Assembly: GCF_037975245.1 (NCBI RefSeq)
Contig: NC_092566.1
Span: forward strand, 6,698,001 to 6,762,000
Length of the DNA stretch: 64,000 nucleotides
Reading direction: 5' to 3'
Source of the DNA: Apostichopus japonicus
Lineage: Eukaryota; Echinodermata; Holothuroidea; Aspidochirotida; Stichopodidae
Below the pieces are notes generated by a model. The model ran no database searches. It worked only from the letters and a program-made list of their open reading frames with translations, and was not told where the DNA came from. The number at the start of each line of letters is the position of its first letter. Position 1 is the stretch's first letter. Below, piece by piece: positions 11,430 to 21,959 of the stretch. The position numbers were made by a program, and so were the translations under genes.

Positions 11430-11647
11430 CACGGTGACCAGAGGCTCCTTTGGGTCAATCTCAGTTTTCAGACATTCCAGAGGTTCATGTCACGTGACTA
11501 CACAAAATGTCCATTTTCGTGGTCTTTTTTGATGGGTTATAGTAGGTTTTCGAAGATTATTTTTTACACATGTTGATTATGGGTATGTTAACTCCCAAAT
11601 TAATGGAAAATCCCGAAAAAAAAAATTGTCTCCATGTTGGTCTTTAA

Positions 11648-12534
11648 CCTGTGGACCTTTGACCCAGTCAATTCATGTCTAATTTCATCAATCCCAGTGT
11701 CACTTTGAAATAAAGTAACAAACGATGTTGTTGGTACTACATCACAATGTTTTACATACCAAATTCAATTCAAAATCTAACCTGAAGGATATATGAGATT
11801 TTTATATTTTTTTTATGGGGGGGGGGGGGTGATATCTACTGTAGCGAGTTGGTAATTTATTCATGAAGATTTATTTGCTTATAATATGTAACCACATATC
11901 AGTACATGCAACAATGTAACAACAATTTTTAAAAGATATGGTTTACACTTTCAAATCAACAGCATATACAATTACAAGACCTTGTAACAGAAGCTTTTCA
12001 AAATCTTAATCAACATCCGAATAGTCTTGGGGTAAAAAGCAACGTATCGCTGGCATAGTAAATTTATAGTGGAAGTTGAAGGATGCGGTTGACACCTCTC
12101 AAGGCATAACAGTGTTTAGATATGATATCCCCTTGACACCTGTTATTACATACTATACTATGAACTAATGCATAAGTGCTTGAAGAAATATGGAGACTTG
12201 TGTCTGTTTCATGCAGTGCCATTTGTCTTTCTGTCAGAAATACGCAACATGAGTTTACATGAAACATAAACAACACCGTCAGGCCTCATCTGCAATATTC
12301 CAGGGTATATCATTCATCACAGGATATCGGAGGCAGCCAATATAGCAGAAAAATTTAATCTAAAAGTGGAATTGCATTTGTACTTGCTGGTGGTATGCCT
12401 TTTATTACTTAAGTTATCCAACCCTTTGGGTCTTTTTCTCCCTATTTCTTTTCCTTTCATACAGGAAATGATATTTTTATTCTCCCTGGAAATTTAAGGA
12501 GCATGCAGTCGAAAATATGAGATTTAACTTGGTC
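11648..12534. other. Unannotated DNA
   Basis: No gene. A T-run followed by a G-run lies near 11805-11830. The minus-strand frame at 12064-12276 (70 codons) has no recognisable domain. Confidence 0.5.
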
Positions 12535-12783
12535 ATTATAAAACTTACTGGTTTATATATTTGGAGTATATGGAGTATAAATCCAAGGTAATCCGGGCGA
12601 ATTTCGCGAAAATTTTTCTAACTCCGAAAAACACAGTGAGACACTTTGTGGGTAGAAAAATGAAGGGAGGCCATTAGGGCCAGTGAGGGTGTACAGTGTT
12701 AAAAGATTACCAGGGCATTCTAGACATGGTAGAATGCGGTGCATAGGTTGTGGGGAGACAGGTAAGTGGGGAACATGGTAAAT
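12535..12783 (+). mobile_element. Foldback element, copy F1 (left arm deleted)
   Basis: It starts with the family left end ATTATAAAACTTACTGG and ends GGTAAGTGGGGAACATGGTAAAT. The right arm is complete from AAAAATGAAGGG through the vertebral phrase GTGTTAAAAGATTACCAGGG to GGGGAGACAGGTAAG. The left arm jumps after 12565 straight into internal sequence (ATCCAAGGTAATCCGGGCGA), so most of the left arm has been lost. The minus-strand 89-codon frame across it also appears in other copies as a shadow of the repeat. Confidence 0.85.
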
Positions 12784-12797
12784 AGCTGATGTTGCAG

Positions 12798-12899
12798 TAA
12801 TAATATTAATAATAATAATCATAATAATAAATGAGACTTATATAACGCCAAATCAGTAGACAAAAGTCACTTCTCAAGGCGCTTTACAAAGAAAGCAGA
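12798..12899 (-). mobile_element. LINE 3'-UTR fragment, minus strand
   Basis: The reverse complement matches the 3' untranslated tail of the LINEs at 21.9 and 55.9 kb: TTTCTTTGTAAAGCGCCTTG, the ACTTTTGTCTACTGATTTGG phrase and TATATAAGTCTCATTTAT, followed by ATT-type repeats. It is cut off upstream of the coding part. It lies 15 bp from foldback copy F1. Confidence 0.85.
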
Positions 12900-13170
12900 T
12901 ACAACTGATAATTAGGTAGACTGAGTCTGTATAATTTGCAAACAGTAAAGTGATTTTCAAAGCAAATTCTAGCAAAAAAAATCAAAAATCACCTGACTCA
13001 TAGAGTTGTTAACCCCTACATACACTTTACTTATATACTTTTGAAGTATTTTCAAAATGCTACACTTTGTTAATAACACTGGCTAATTGAAGTTGTGAGC
13101 ATGAAAGCAGTTTAAATATGTGCAGAATCATAATTTGAGTATATTTTTGGGTCTCTCTGCAAACGTCTAG

Positions 13171-13183
13171 CCACCAGACACTT
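13171..13183. mobile_element. Orphan right end of a TTAA element
   Basis: CCACCAGACACTT followed by TTAA (13184-13187) matches the right terminus at 14320-14335 (CCACCAGACAATTCCT-TTAA). No matching left end is visible upstream, so this is a solo end or the remains of an adjacent insertion. Confidence 0.55.
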
Positions 13184-13188
13184 TTAAG

Positions 13189-13425
13189 TTAATTGCTTGT
13201 GAAGGACATTCAGTGGCATGTTTTTCTGCTGTCTATCTGTATTAAAAGGATTGTCTGGTGGCCCAAAGAAGTTACCTTAAAAAATGATAAATAATTTTTT
13301 TTAAATTTTTTTAATTGCTTGTGAAGGACATTCAGTGGCATGTTTTTCTGCTGTCTATCTGTATTAAAAGGATTGTCTGGTGGCCCAAAGAAGTTACCTT
13401 AAAAAATGATAAATAATTTTCTAAA
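13189..13425 (+). repeat. 122-bp tandem duplication spanning a transposon end
   Basis: TTAATTGCTTGTGAAGGACA begins at 13189 and again at 13311. The two copies are nearly identical and include flank plus the first about 57 bp of the TTAA element that starts at 13368. The near-identity implies a recent event. Confidence 0.93.
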
Positions 13426-14335
13426 CATGTTGTCTAAGTATGAGAACGTTAAGGATAGACATTTCAAATATGATTTGAACAGTACAGAACGTGACGTCAG
13501 CTATGCTAATGCAGATTGCGTCATAACCCACACTCCGAACAGTACCTACAGTAATCACCACAAAACCGCGTTTGTATACAGATTAATTTCTTCCTTAATT
13601 TTCGGTGAAATTTCTTATAAATTAGATATGTTTTCAAAAACTCCTTAATCCGCCATATATGTAGATCTGTGGTTTCGTTGTCTTTGTGTAACACAAGATA
13701 AGTTTTAACAGCAAACTCTTCGTTGTTTATACATCGCGCTATCCATCTCCAACGCGAGGAATGTTCGCATGTGTAGGCTACTCTAACGTTTACAATCAGA
13801 CAGTTCTGCAAAGCCTAAGCTTCTCGGTACTACATTCTGCTCTGACATCGATTCCGCCAAGTTTCATCTTTCGGTGTTCCGAATGCTTTTCAAGTTTCTT
13901 TTTACTGTAAATTTGATCCGTGAATTTTATTTCAGCTATTTCGAAGAACAGTTTATGAACTGTGGTTTGAGTGTGAGAGTATATTTTGTGCAACGCTATA
14001 CGTATACCAACTGGGCATGGTACAGTAGGATATACACTGGCGATATGTACATTATATAGTAGGCAATCACACGTGCGCTTACACTTGAGAGTGTATTGCT
14101 GCAGAAATGGGAGTGCTAACTTCAAGTCGCCTGTTTTGCCTATTTGCCAGCACTACGTCAATCACCATATTGAAGCGTTCAAACAAACGGTACTTTTGGT
14201 GAGAAACAGGTGAATTTGAAAAACCAGATTTCTACAAGAAGAAAACGTCGAATGGGGACAATTTTTACATGGTTAGAAAGAGAAAAATAATAACTACAAG
14301 GACAATGTGTCAAAATCTTCCACCAGACAATTCCT
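13368..14335 (+). mobile_element. Second TTAA-flanked transposon, 968 bp, non-autonomous
   Basis: TTAA at 13364-13367 and 14336-14339 bounds ends AAGGATTGTCTGGTGG and CCACCAGACAATTCCT, a 16-bp inverted repeat with two mismatches. A TGACGTCA octamer lies 124 bp inside the left end and a half-site ACGTCAATCACC lies near the right end, echoing the layout of the Kolobok element at 9.8 kb. Open frames of 61-109 codons run on both strands and none shows a transposase domain I recognise. Kolobok or piggyBac derivative is the likely class. Confidence 0.75.
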
Positions 14336-14372
14336 TTAAGTACGTACTTAAAACTACTCTCATATAACTTAC

Positions 14373-14457
14373 AGTAGTCTGAACGTCCAACAAAATTGTC
14401 TCCTGTACCCCACACTGATAACGAGAGCTCAAATATGCCCTGGGCGGCTACAGCCAT
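14373..14457 (-). CDS. Candidate first coding exon (minus strand)
   Basis: On the minus strand, an ATG in strong context (A at -3, G at +4: GACAATGG) opens 28 codons beginning MAVAAQGIFELSLSVWG. This ends at CTACT-GTAAGT, a full-consensus splice donor with its intron starting at 14372. Codon use is more protein-like than in neighbouring frames, with little low-complexity bias. I do not recognise the peptide. If real, the TTAA transposon at 13368-14335 would lie in its first intron, and downstream exons would have to be found at lower coordinates. A chance ATG plus donor cannot be excluded from 85 bp. Confidence 0.3.
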
Positions 14458-14811
14458 TGTCTTTGCTCTTAAACTTAAAGAGGTAAATTAAAGCAACATT
14501 CTGGGTCTGATTTACGTTCTTCCAAAAACATGCAACTAGGCAAGTTTTCGACAATAATCCTTATGATCTGTAATAATTAAACAGTGTCGATACAATTATT
14601 CTAGCTAAATGCAGAAATCTTGTTTGGAAGACAATTTAATCATAGTAATTCCTCCTCTTCTGAAATTTTGCTCTGCATGTCCAGATGAAAATCTGCAGTG
14701 GCATATACAGTGAGATAATATAGGTCTCCTCTGATCAAACTTTGTTTGAGTTTTCATATATATTGCACAGTTTGTTTCTGTAATACTGGAACAACTGTTG
14801 TTCCACTGACC

Positions 14812-14917
14812 GGTCAGTGAGGGTGCACAGCGTTAAAAGATTACCAGGGCATACTAGACACGGTAGAATGCGGTGCTAAGGTTGTGGGGCGACAGGTAAG
14901 CGGGGAGCGAAGTAAAT
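14812..14917 (+). mobile_element. Foldback element, solo right arm (F2)
   Basis: It carries GTCAGTGAGGGTGCACAGCG, AAAGATTACCAGGGCATACT, CGGTAGAATGCGGTGCTAAG and the end GGAGCGAAGTAAAT. No left arm is present upstream. Confidence 0.85.
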
Positions 14918-15810
14918 GTTGATATTATTGCCTTTATGTATCCATTCTTGACAACCCTGTTCCTTGAAATCAAATTCCTATTTTTAATAAAAGCACATAT
15001 GAAAATTAAGAAAGGATGTTGCAAAACCAATAAATCAAAATGTTTGCAATAATTCAGATGTGTTATTTATCACCCAATTGAGAGTCTACAAGCCAAACCA
15101 CGGGGAATCACACACACTACAAACATTTCCCCAAAACCTCATGATGCAGTGTTTAAGTATCTATGAACCAATGAGCACAGTCGTATATATTGTCCCATGG
15201 GGGGACCTTCCAAAGGCCTAAGTGATCGTGTTTTGGATCATTAACGGTTGTAATTAATGACGCATAATATTATATTCCACACCATAACTAACACAGTAAA
15301 TTAACTTGATGTACACTTCAGATGTACACTTCATCTGGGAACAAGTTTTTACGCTTTCTAAGGACAAGGTTGGCAGAAGAGGTTCATTTCAGGAGTCATT
15401 TCATAACAGCTGAGGCCAACCACCGCTCTTGTCACCGAGGCAATTCAGGGGTGATTGAGGATTGGATACGGAAAACTTTCTATAATACTGTTGATTATAA
15501 ATACATATTTATATGTATATTGTATATTATCAATGTTACTCTTCACAGAGTAGGCACAATACATACTTAGGGGTGCTTTTTCAAGTAACTTTGTCAAATA
15601 TCGCCACAAGATGATGAAACTGCACTGACCCAAACGCAAACCCAACCATCAATGATTCGTCTATTTGATAGAGACCGAAAGCCTCTGATAAACAACCTTC
15701 CCAAAACAGGTGAAGAAAAATCTTATTCCATTTAGAAGATATCAGCTTTAATCTTCATTCACACACAAGTAAATAGAAATGACATCAACGTGCCACTTAC
15801 TCGTGCTTGA
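14918..15810. other. Unannotated DNA
   Basis: No gene seen. The plus frame at 15322-15570 (82 codons) has no recognisable domain. Confidence 0.5.
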
Positions 15811-16013
15811 ATACTTCAGTTTTAAAATAATAAGGGTTTTCTTCCTTTTTTTCTCAATTTATAAAATATACAAGTTTATAACATGAATCAATCTTGGCTT
15901 TGGTTTCAATGTTGCATACTTAAGTTTTAAAATAATAAGGTTTTTCTTCATTTTTTCTCAATTTATAAAATATAAAAGTTTATAACATGAATCAATCTTG
16001 GCTTTGGTTTCAT
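15811..16013. repeat. Tandem duplication, about 105-bp unit
   Basis: ATACTT(C/A)AGTTTTAAAATAA starts at 15811 and 15916. Both copies share TCTCAATTTATAAAATATA, AGTTTATAACATGAATCAA and TCTTGGCTTTGGTTTCA, with minor length differences in T-runs. Confidence 0.92.
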
Positions 16014-18060
16014 GCAGTGTTGACACTGCCTCACACTGGACTTACTAAGTATGACTAAAGGAAAGAAAAACTATCACGAGGAAATTTTTGGAACATATTT
16101 CACCCTATTGTGGCACGATGACATCCACAGATTAGCAAAATGGTAGTCCCCTCACCTAACCCTTATACCCACCAAAGGGGACAACAAGGTCCTGGCTCCC
16201 TTAATTATTATTATCCCAAATAGTACATGTAGAATGCTTTACGCTTCGTAACATGCAGCTATGACAGCTAGGGGAGACGAAAGTTTCACGTACGTTTATA
16301 AAGTCAATATGACGCGTGGGTTAAAAATCAACAGACTTTTCTAGGGGTTGTTAAACATCGAGTATGAATGCTTCAACAGAACTATACAATACATTCATTT
16401 TCATATATACATATTAAGATGCTAAGTTGGCTATTTATATTGTCAAAATAATGCAAAGCAAAGCAAGATGACTCATCAAAAAGCCAAGATGGTGGAACAG
16501 AAAACTATGCTAATCTGCTTCAAATGCAGTTGATTGTTTTGTTTCTTATCAACTTTGAGGAGATGAATACACCTTGAGGACATTCTTTTCCAACACCTGG
16601 TTATTGACAGCAGTGAAGTTTTACATAAAAAAATCAGCTTGTAAATAACACTGTTTAATATACTGTAAAGCACCATGCACTTGTGGTATGTACAGCATGT
16701 ACATGCAAGGGAACTGGGGTTGAGAGCAAATCAGTCCTTCGGTAATTTTGTTTTTCGTGCCCAGGTTCGTTCCTGGGTGACTTTTCTTAAAAAAGTATGT
16801 ACAGCATGAAAAGCAGTCAAATTAAGGACATTATGCAGGCACATTTTAGAAAGCTGCAAATGATGTATTTGCATAGACCTTAAACACATACATCATACAG
16901 CACATGAGTTATCATGCATTACATTAATGTAATCAACAAATTTCTGGGTAACCTGTGATAATAACAGTAGCTCTTATAATGAAAACAGCCAGCATACATA
17001 TTACTTACATAGTCAAGAATGTTAATCGTACAATGTTTTAATAAAGGATATTCAATTGATAATTTTTTATTTATAATATTCATCTAACAACCTGAACTGC
17101 TATAAACACATTTTTATAAAATATCAAAATTTCACATTAAACTTAATCCCTATGGTGGTGAAATCATGTCACAAATCTAAAATGTAACCTGTTTTAACAA
17201 TAACATTATAAACCTAAACTACCGAGGATGCAAAGACATTTATTATTAGGGAGTTGCCCGAGACATTAAACTATAAGCCTGTTCTGATACTAACCATCGT
17301 CACTATAAAGATGAGATAAATTCAAACTGGTTATTTTCTAATAATAGCTTGTTGCCAATATAAAAAGGATCCATTAACTTTACAGTTCTGTTTATTTTGG
17401 CCTAAAAGCAACACCATTAACTTGTTAAACATTTCACACTTGATTGCAAGCAGAGCTTTTACAAACATTTGATTGCCTTTGTATAAAGGGTACTTTGGAG
17501 AAAGTATCTGCACTTAAAAGTAAACCATTTTATGGCGGTTACAGCTGTGCCTTAGTCCCCGATGTACGCAGTCCGACCCTCAGTACATCAACCTCTAACC
17601 ATGTAGTTTAGGACAGACTGGAGGCTCTACATAATATATAGGAGATCACATGGTAATAGAGTAGTATATTACATCTCTCTCTCTCTCTAAAAAAAACTAT
17701 ATATATTACCATAAATTGCAAGGTCACCTTTTTCTAAATACATCAAATTCCCTGAAAAAGGGATAGGATATATCAACTCCCTGAATATGATACAATGGGG
17801 GGGGTACATGGCAAAGGAAGGGGGTGGAGAAGGGGAACCACTGTGCCCATGAACTTCAAAGTCATTACTCATTGGATAGGCATTCATGAGCTTACATGAG
17901 TTTCAGAGTTGTTAACTCAAGCAACTCGATTGCATTGCTTGGCCAAGAAGTTGAGTCCATGTAGAAGAAGGTTGGACATGTTTTATCACTAATTTACAAT
18001 CTATTCTATGTCACCTCACATCAAATGAGGTTTAATAATATTATAATAAATATATTAAAT
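16014..18060. other. Unannotated AT-rich DNA
   Basis: No gene recognised. A short palindrome CCCAGGTTCGTTCCTGGG near 16761-16778 resembles a tRNA T-arm, but no A-box is evident upstream. A CT run lies at 17674-17687 and a G-run near 17797. Confidence 0.5.
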
Positions 18061-18069
18061 ATAAAATCC

Positions 18070-18130
18070 ATATCTCCCCCTCCTCCTCCCTGCCCCTCCC
18101 TCCCTCACTCTCCCTCCCCTCCCCCTTCTT
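18070..18130. repeat. Polypyrimidine tract
   Basis: CTCCCCCTCCTCCTCCC followed by CCTCCCTCCC-type repeats; purely low complexity. Confidence 0.75.
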
Positions 18131-18459
18131 CAATGCAGCCTTTTCCCTTTCACTTTTTCGTCTCTGCTAAGACTTAATTTCTTTCTATGCAAAAATGAGC
18201 CTGTTTTAAGTTGTCCTTCATACGTTTATACGTTGTTATCAAGTATGACCATGAATATCATGCCTGCCTATACAGTGAAGATATGCATGGATGACTAGAG
18301 ACTGTTGTTGGTACAGAGTGTATACAAATATTGTTGCAGTAGCTGCTACATCAATTATGCAGGTTTTATCATTGTGATATGAAATATGTAAGCTACTGTA
18401 GGATATCCTTGACAATATATTCAGTGTGGATACTACCATTGCTTTACAGTACTGGCAAC

Positions 18460-18516
18460 ATACATACATACATGTATACATACACCCATACACACAAACA
18501 CCCATAAATATATATC

Positions 18517-18556
<40 letters not shown>

Positions 18557-18557
18557 T
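18460..18557. repeat. Compound ATAC / TA microsatellite
   Basis: ATAC and ACACCCAT units (18460-18505) pass into (TA)n with short interruptions (18507-18557). Opposed tyrosine/isoleucine-rich frames on both strands are artefacts. Confidence 0.93.
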
Positions 18558-18599
18558 CTTTCATGCACAATACAAATTTATCCTGTCAAACGGTTTGAC

Positions 18600-21425
18600 C
18601 TCTTCTGAACTATAAAGATCACCTTCCAACAAAGTCAATTACCACAGTTTCATAGAAAATCCTGTGTAAACTGGCAAAAAGTCCCAATACATTGAAACTT
18701 GCAGGTGTATAAACTGGTGCACATGTATGCAGCCAATAGTGATATCTGATGCTTATTTTGAAGCAGATATATTTGTACAAATATATTTAAAATATAACAT
18801 AATATTATAGTCTGTGCAATTATACTGAGAGTGCATGTTGGACATTGTTAAGAATACAACCAGGTAACTGCACTGGGGGAGAACTTATTTTAAGTTCATT
18901 GCAAATTGGAGAAACCAGATCTTGCTTCAGGATAAGATATTTAAACATTTAACTGAAGATATTTGTTCCCTGATCTTGTTATAGAAAAAAATAAGTTTTT
19001 CTATATATTCTTGTTTGCTATTTGGGTTGGTTTTGAGCAATGATACATTCCTAACAACAGAGAACAGATGCAGTAGTTATAATATACTTTCCTATATATT
19101 CCGACAGCATCTATACAGCTATACATGAAGGACCGAAGGGTGGATGGTGATGGAGGAGGGGGCAGGGGTGGGGATCAGGCATCAGCATGGTCAGGAGATG
19201 TATGCTCTATTATTTGGTACAAAATTTACATTAGGTTAAAGACTATATTAAATCACAGCTTATTACTACAATATAGTGCACAAAGTTCTGCCTTTTAATT
19301 ATTTCTCTTTTCTCTGACTATTTTTTCCCAAATATAATCTCTAAATATTTTTTGAATGTTTCTCCTTCTATCTCATACCGTCTGTCTGCTCGCCCTTATG
19401 CTGCTCTCTATTTGGTATGCCTGGGTTTGAAATGCGTGCATATGATTACAACAACAACAAATACCAAATACCAACAAATACTTGGCAATTTACAATGATC
19501 AAAAATCAATATTTTCAATATGAATATCTATATATTGAAAGCCAGAATTTCCATCAAATACAGTTAATCTTTCTTCTTCTTCTTGTTTTCAATTTTTAAG
19601 TTAAAAGTGTGACCCCTCTGCATATATTATCTACTCAGCAACGACTGATACGTCACTCCCCTACATTAAATTCTACGAATTGTGTCATCATGTATAAAGA
19701 TTGTTTTATAGATTGCTTGGAACTGATCATTTTTTAAACAAAGATTTCCCAATTTCACCAACCATGGCACCATGTCTGTGGGAGCGCGAGCAGGTGCAGC
19801 TCTAAATTTACAACTTAAAAGTAAACCTAAAAATAGTACCCCAGTTGTTAAAATTCATGAAACTGAACACCGATGGAAACACCAAAAAGTAAATAATTTC
19901 TGCCGTCTTCGATTACAAATTATGCAAATATTGATGGGACTGATCAGGTCGTGCAGGCGGCTCTCCTTCTTGATATTGCTACTGTAAATTGATTCATTCT
20001 ATTGTCCAATATAAATAAATGCGATGCACGCAATTAAAGAATTTATAGAAAAGTTTGATATGATCAGATGAAGTTTACAAAGTGGATTTCTTGAAGCCCC
20101 GAATATACTGAACTAAGTATAAGATATGTCCAAGTTAAGCAAATAAGAGTTGTTTATATGACCTACTAAATGGAGTAAGGGTAAATCTTTGCATATATAA
20201 TTAACAAGGCCTAAATATGAAATTAACAAGCTGTATTGTGAGTTTCAGGTGAAACTGTGTGTCATTCAGAATATCCAACTATACACCCACATGTAGTAAT
20301 AAATGCATGATATGGAATCCCCCCACCCCCCCCCCCCAGCCTCCAATGTAACCAAGGCACTGTGTCAAGTAGCAATGCTGCAGCAGCTGCAAGATCCCCT
20401 GCAGCAAGGCTGAAGCGATATCAAACGATAGAGAATTATCTCGACACATCAGCAGTGATTATTGTACAGTTTGTCATTCAAGTTTAACTGAAATTGTGGA
20501 CTTGATGCATCACAGGTTTCATAATTAAAGGTGCCATAATATGACAAAAGCTGTGTCTGTAAACGTTTCACATTTGCTTTAGTAATATCCCCCAAAATCA
20601 TCACTTAATTATTGAATTTATTTGACGTGGTCGAATCTTGGAAGTTATATTACATCATATGCAGCCTATATCTGCAGGATACCCTGCATCCCATCAGTGT
20701 CCTACTTCTGACAAGACTGCCTAAGAGAGACTGTGTGGTGAAAATTCAAATGTTTGCCTGTTTTGATCTACCGACCCACCTTCTACACGGGCTGCAATAA
20801 ATGTTGGGTAGCACCTCTGCAACATTCTCTGGACACAAGTCATGTATATGATAAGTGCTATAAATTTATAGTCGGTTACTCCTCAAAATCCAACTGAAAG
20901 AGTTATTAATTACCCTTTAATCAAATTATGCAGAAACTGTGTGCCACAGAAGTTATATATGGAATGGTTTCATTATTTCTTTGCAACTCAAATGCTAACT
21001 CAAAGTAATATATTCCAAGACACTGAGCAAAGCGTAATGAAAATCTAAAAACTTACTGGACATACAGTATATCCAATTAACTTTCGCTCTTTTGCTCTAC
21101 GGTATCAACAGTGAATTGAGTATTGAACATTTTAAGCACTAATACACACCCTTTGCAATACACCTCTGTTCACATGACCTTTGATCCTTGATCATTCTAC
21201 CCCACCCCAAAGTGCCTAGAAGTCATGTGTGACCATTATTTGACATATTCTAGCATATTTGGGAGAAACACTGAAGACCTTTACACCTTAATTTACCTAG
21301 GTTTTATGTTCGAGAAGAATTGATAACCACAAGTTTAAAATCACACCATACTAAACATAAAAAGAGCAAGAATTCAGACACCATTGTTAAGTGCCCACAA
21401 CTTCTCTGATTCTTAACTATATATT
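18600..21425. other. Long unannotated AT-rich stretch
   Basis: No supported gene. The plus frame at 19772-19987 starts after ACC with MSVGARAGAALNLQLKSK and is less repetitive than its neighbours. It has no recognised domain and no clear splice structure, so I do not annotate it. A C-run lies at 20321-20338. Confidence 0.45.
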
Positions 21426-21431
21426 TATTCA

Positions 21432-21866
21432 CTTTTATTTGGCCTTCCTGATTCGACCATCAAGAAACTCCAAAAGATCCAAAACACCGCTGCCCGTATT
21501 GTGAAAAGGAAAGGAAGAAAGTGCCGCACCACCCCACTTTTGAAGGAACTTCATTGGCTCCCGATCAGCTACAGAATCCAGTATAAAATACTTCTTCTCA
21601 CCTTCTGTGCTCATCATCTTGAACGGCCTGTGTACCTGTCACAACTTCTCTTGCCATATACTCCAACTCGCACACTTCAGTTCCTCCAACAAACTGTATT
21701 TAACTGTTCCAAAACCACGAATGAAGAACTATGGTTACAGAAGCTTCCAATACTCTGGGTCTTATCTCTGGAACAAGTTACCAGATCACATTCGAACATG
21801 CTATAAACTTTCTACTTTCAAAAGTCTACTTAAGACCCATTTTTTCACTTGTTCTTTTGTAAATTA
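21432..21866 (+). pseudogene. Reverse-transcriptase C-terminus, frameshifted
   Basis: Translation begins LLFGLPDSTIKKLQKIQNTA and continues through LKELHWLPISYRIQYKILLL and PYTPTRTL. These are the hallmark of the region after the RT palm in CR1/L2-clade proteins. Near 21680 the frame shifts by one. The next frame carries SSSNKLYLTVPKPRMKNYG, then SYLWNKLPDHIRTC, FKSLLKTHFFTCSFVN and a stop at 21865-21867. The catalytic palm (YxDD) and the endonuclease are absent because of 5' truncation. It is a dead copy with no host function implied. Confidence 0.88.
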
Positions 21867-21959
21867 ATTTACTTTCTTTGTAAAGCGCTTTGAGCAGTAA
21901 CTTTTGTTTACTGATTTGGCGCTATATAAGTCTCATTTATTTTATTATTATTATTATTT
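21432..21959 (+). mobile_element. CR1/L2-like LINE, 5'-truncated 3' end
   Basis: This 528-bp fragment carries the last part of a reverse-transcriptase ORF, a short 3' UTR (GTAAAGCGCTTTGAGCAG, GATTTGGCGCTATATAAG) and an ATT-repeat tail at 21939-21959. 5' truncation and a simple-repeat tail are typical of CR1/L2-type non-LTR elements. Confidence 0.9.

Larger units (their letters stand above)
9800..11643 (+). mobile_element. Kolobok-like DNA transposon, internally deleted
   Basis: The 1,844-bp element is flanked by TTAA on both sides (9796-9799 and 11644-11647). The ends are exact inverse copies, AGACCAAC at the left and GTTGGTCT at the right, continuing as ATGGAGAC. The inverted termini extend inward about 230 bp in diverged form. 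Their best-preserved inner edge is GGTGACCATGTGACGTCACT (9994 onward) against the inverse of a segment at 11407-11439. A THAP-domain start lies 80 bp inside the left terminus. TTAA target duplication together with a THAP-bearing transposase is the established signature of the Kolobok superfamily. No DDE catalytic domain is recognisable in the remaining 1.2 kb, so this copy is non-autonomous. Confidence 0.85.

Noticed and set aside
16757-16778. Possible tRNA T-arm CCCAGG-TTCGTT-CCTGGG
   Set aside because: No A-box or acceptor pairing could be found at a suitable distance; probably a chance palindrome.
19772-19987. MSVGARAGAALNLQ... frame as an N-terminal exon
   Set aside because: Pleasant composition at the start, but no good donor (only AAAAAGTAAATA) and no recognised family; evidence is too thin to annotate.
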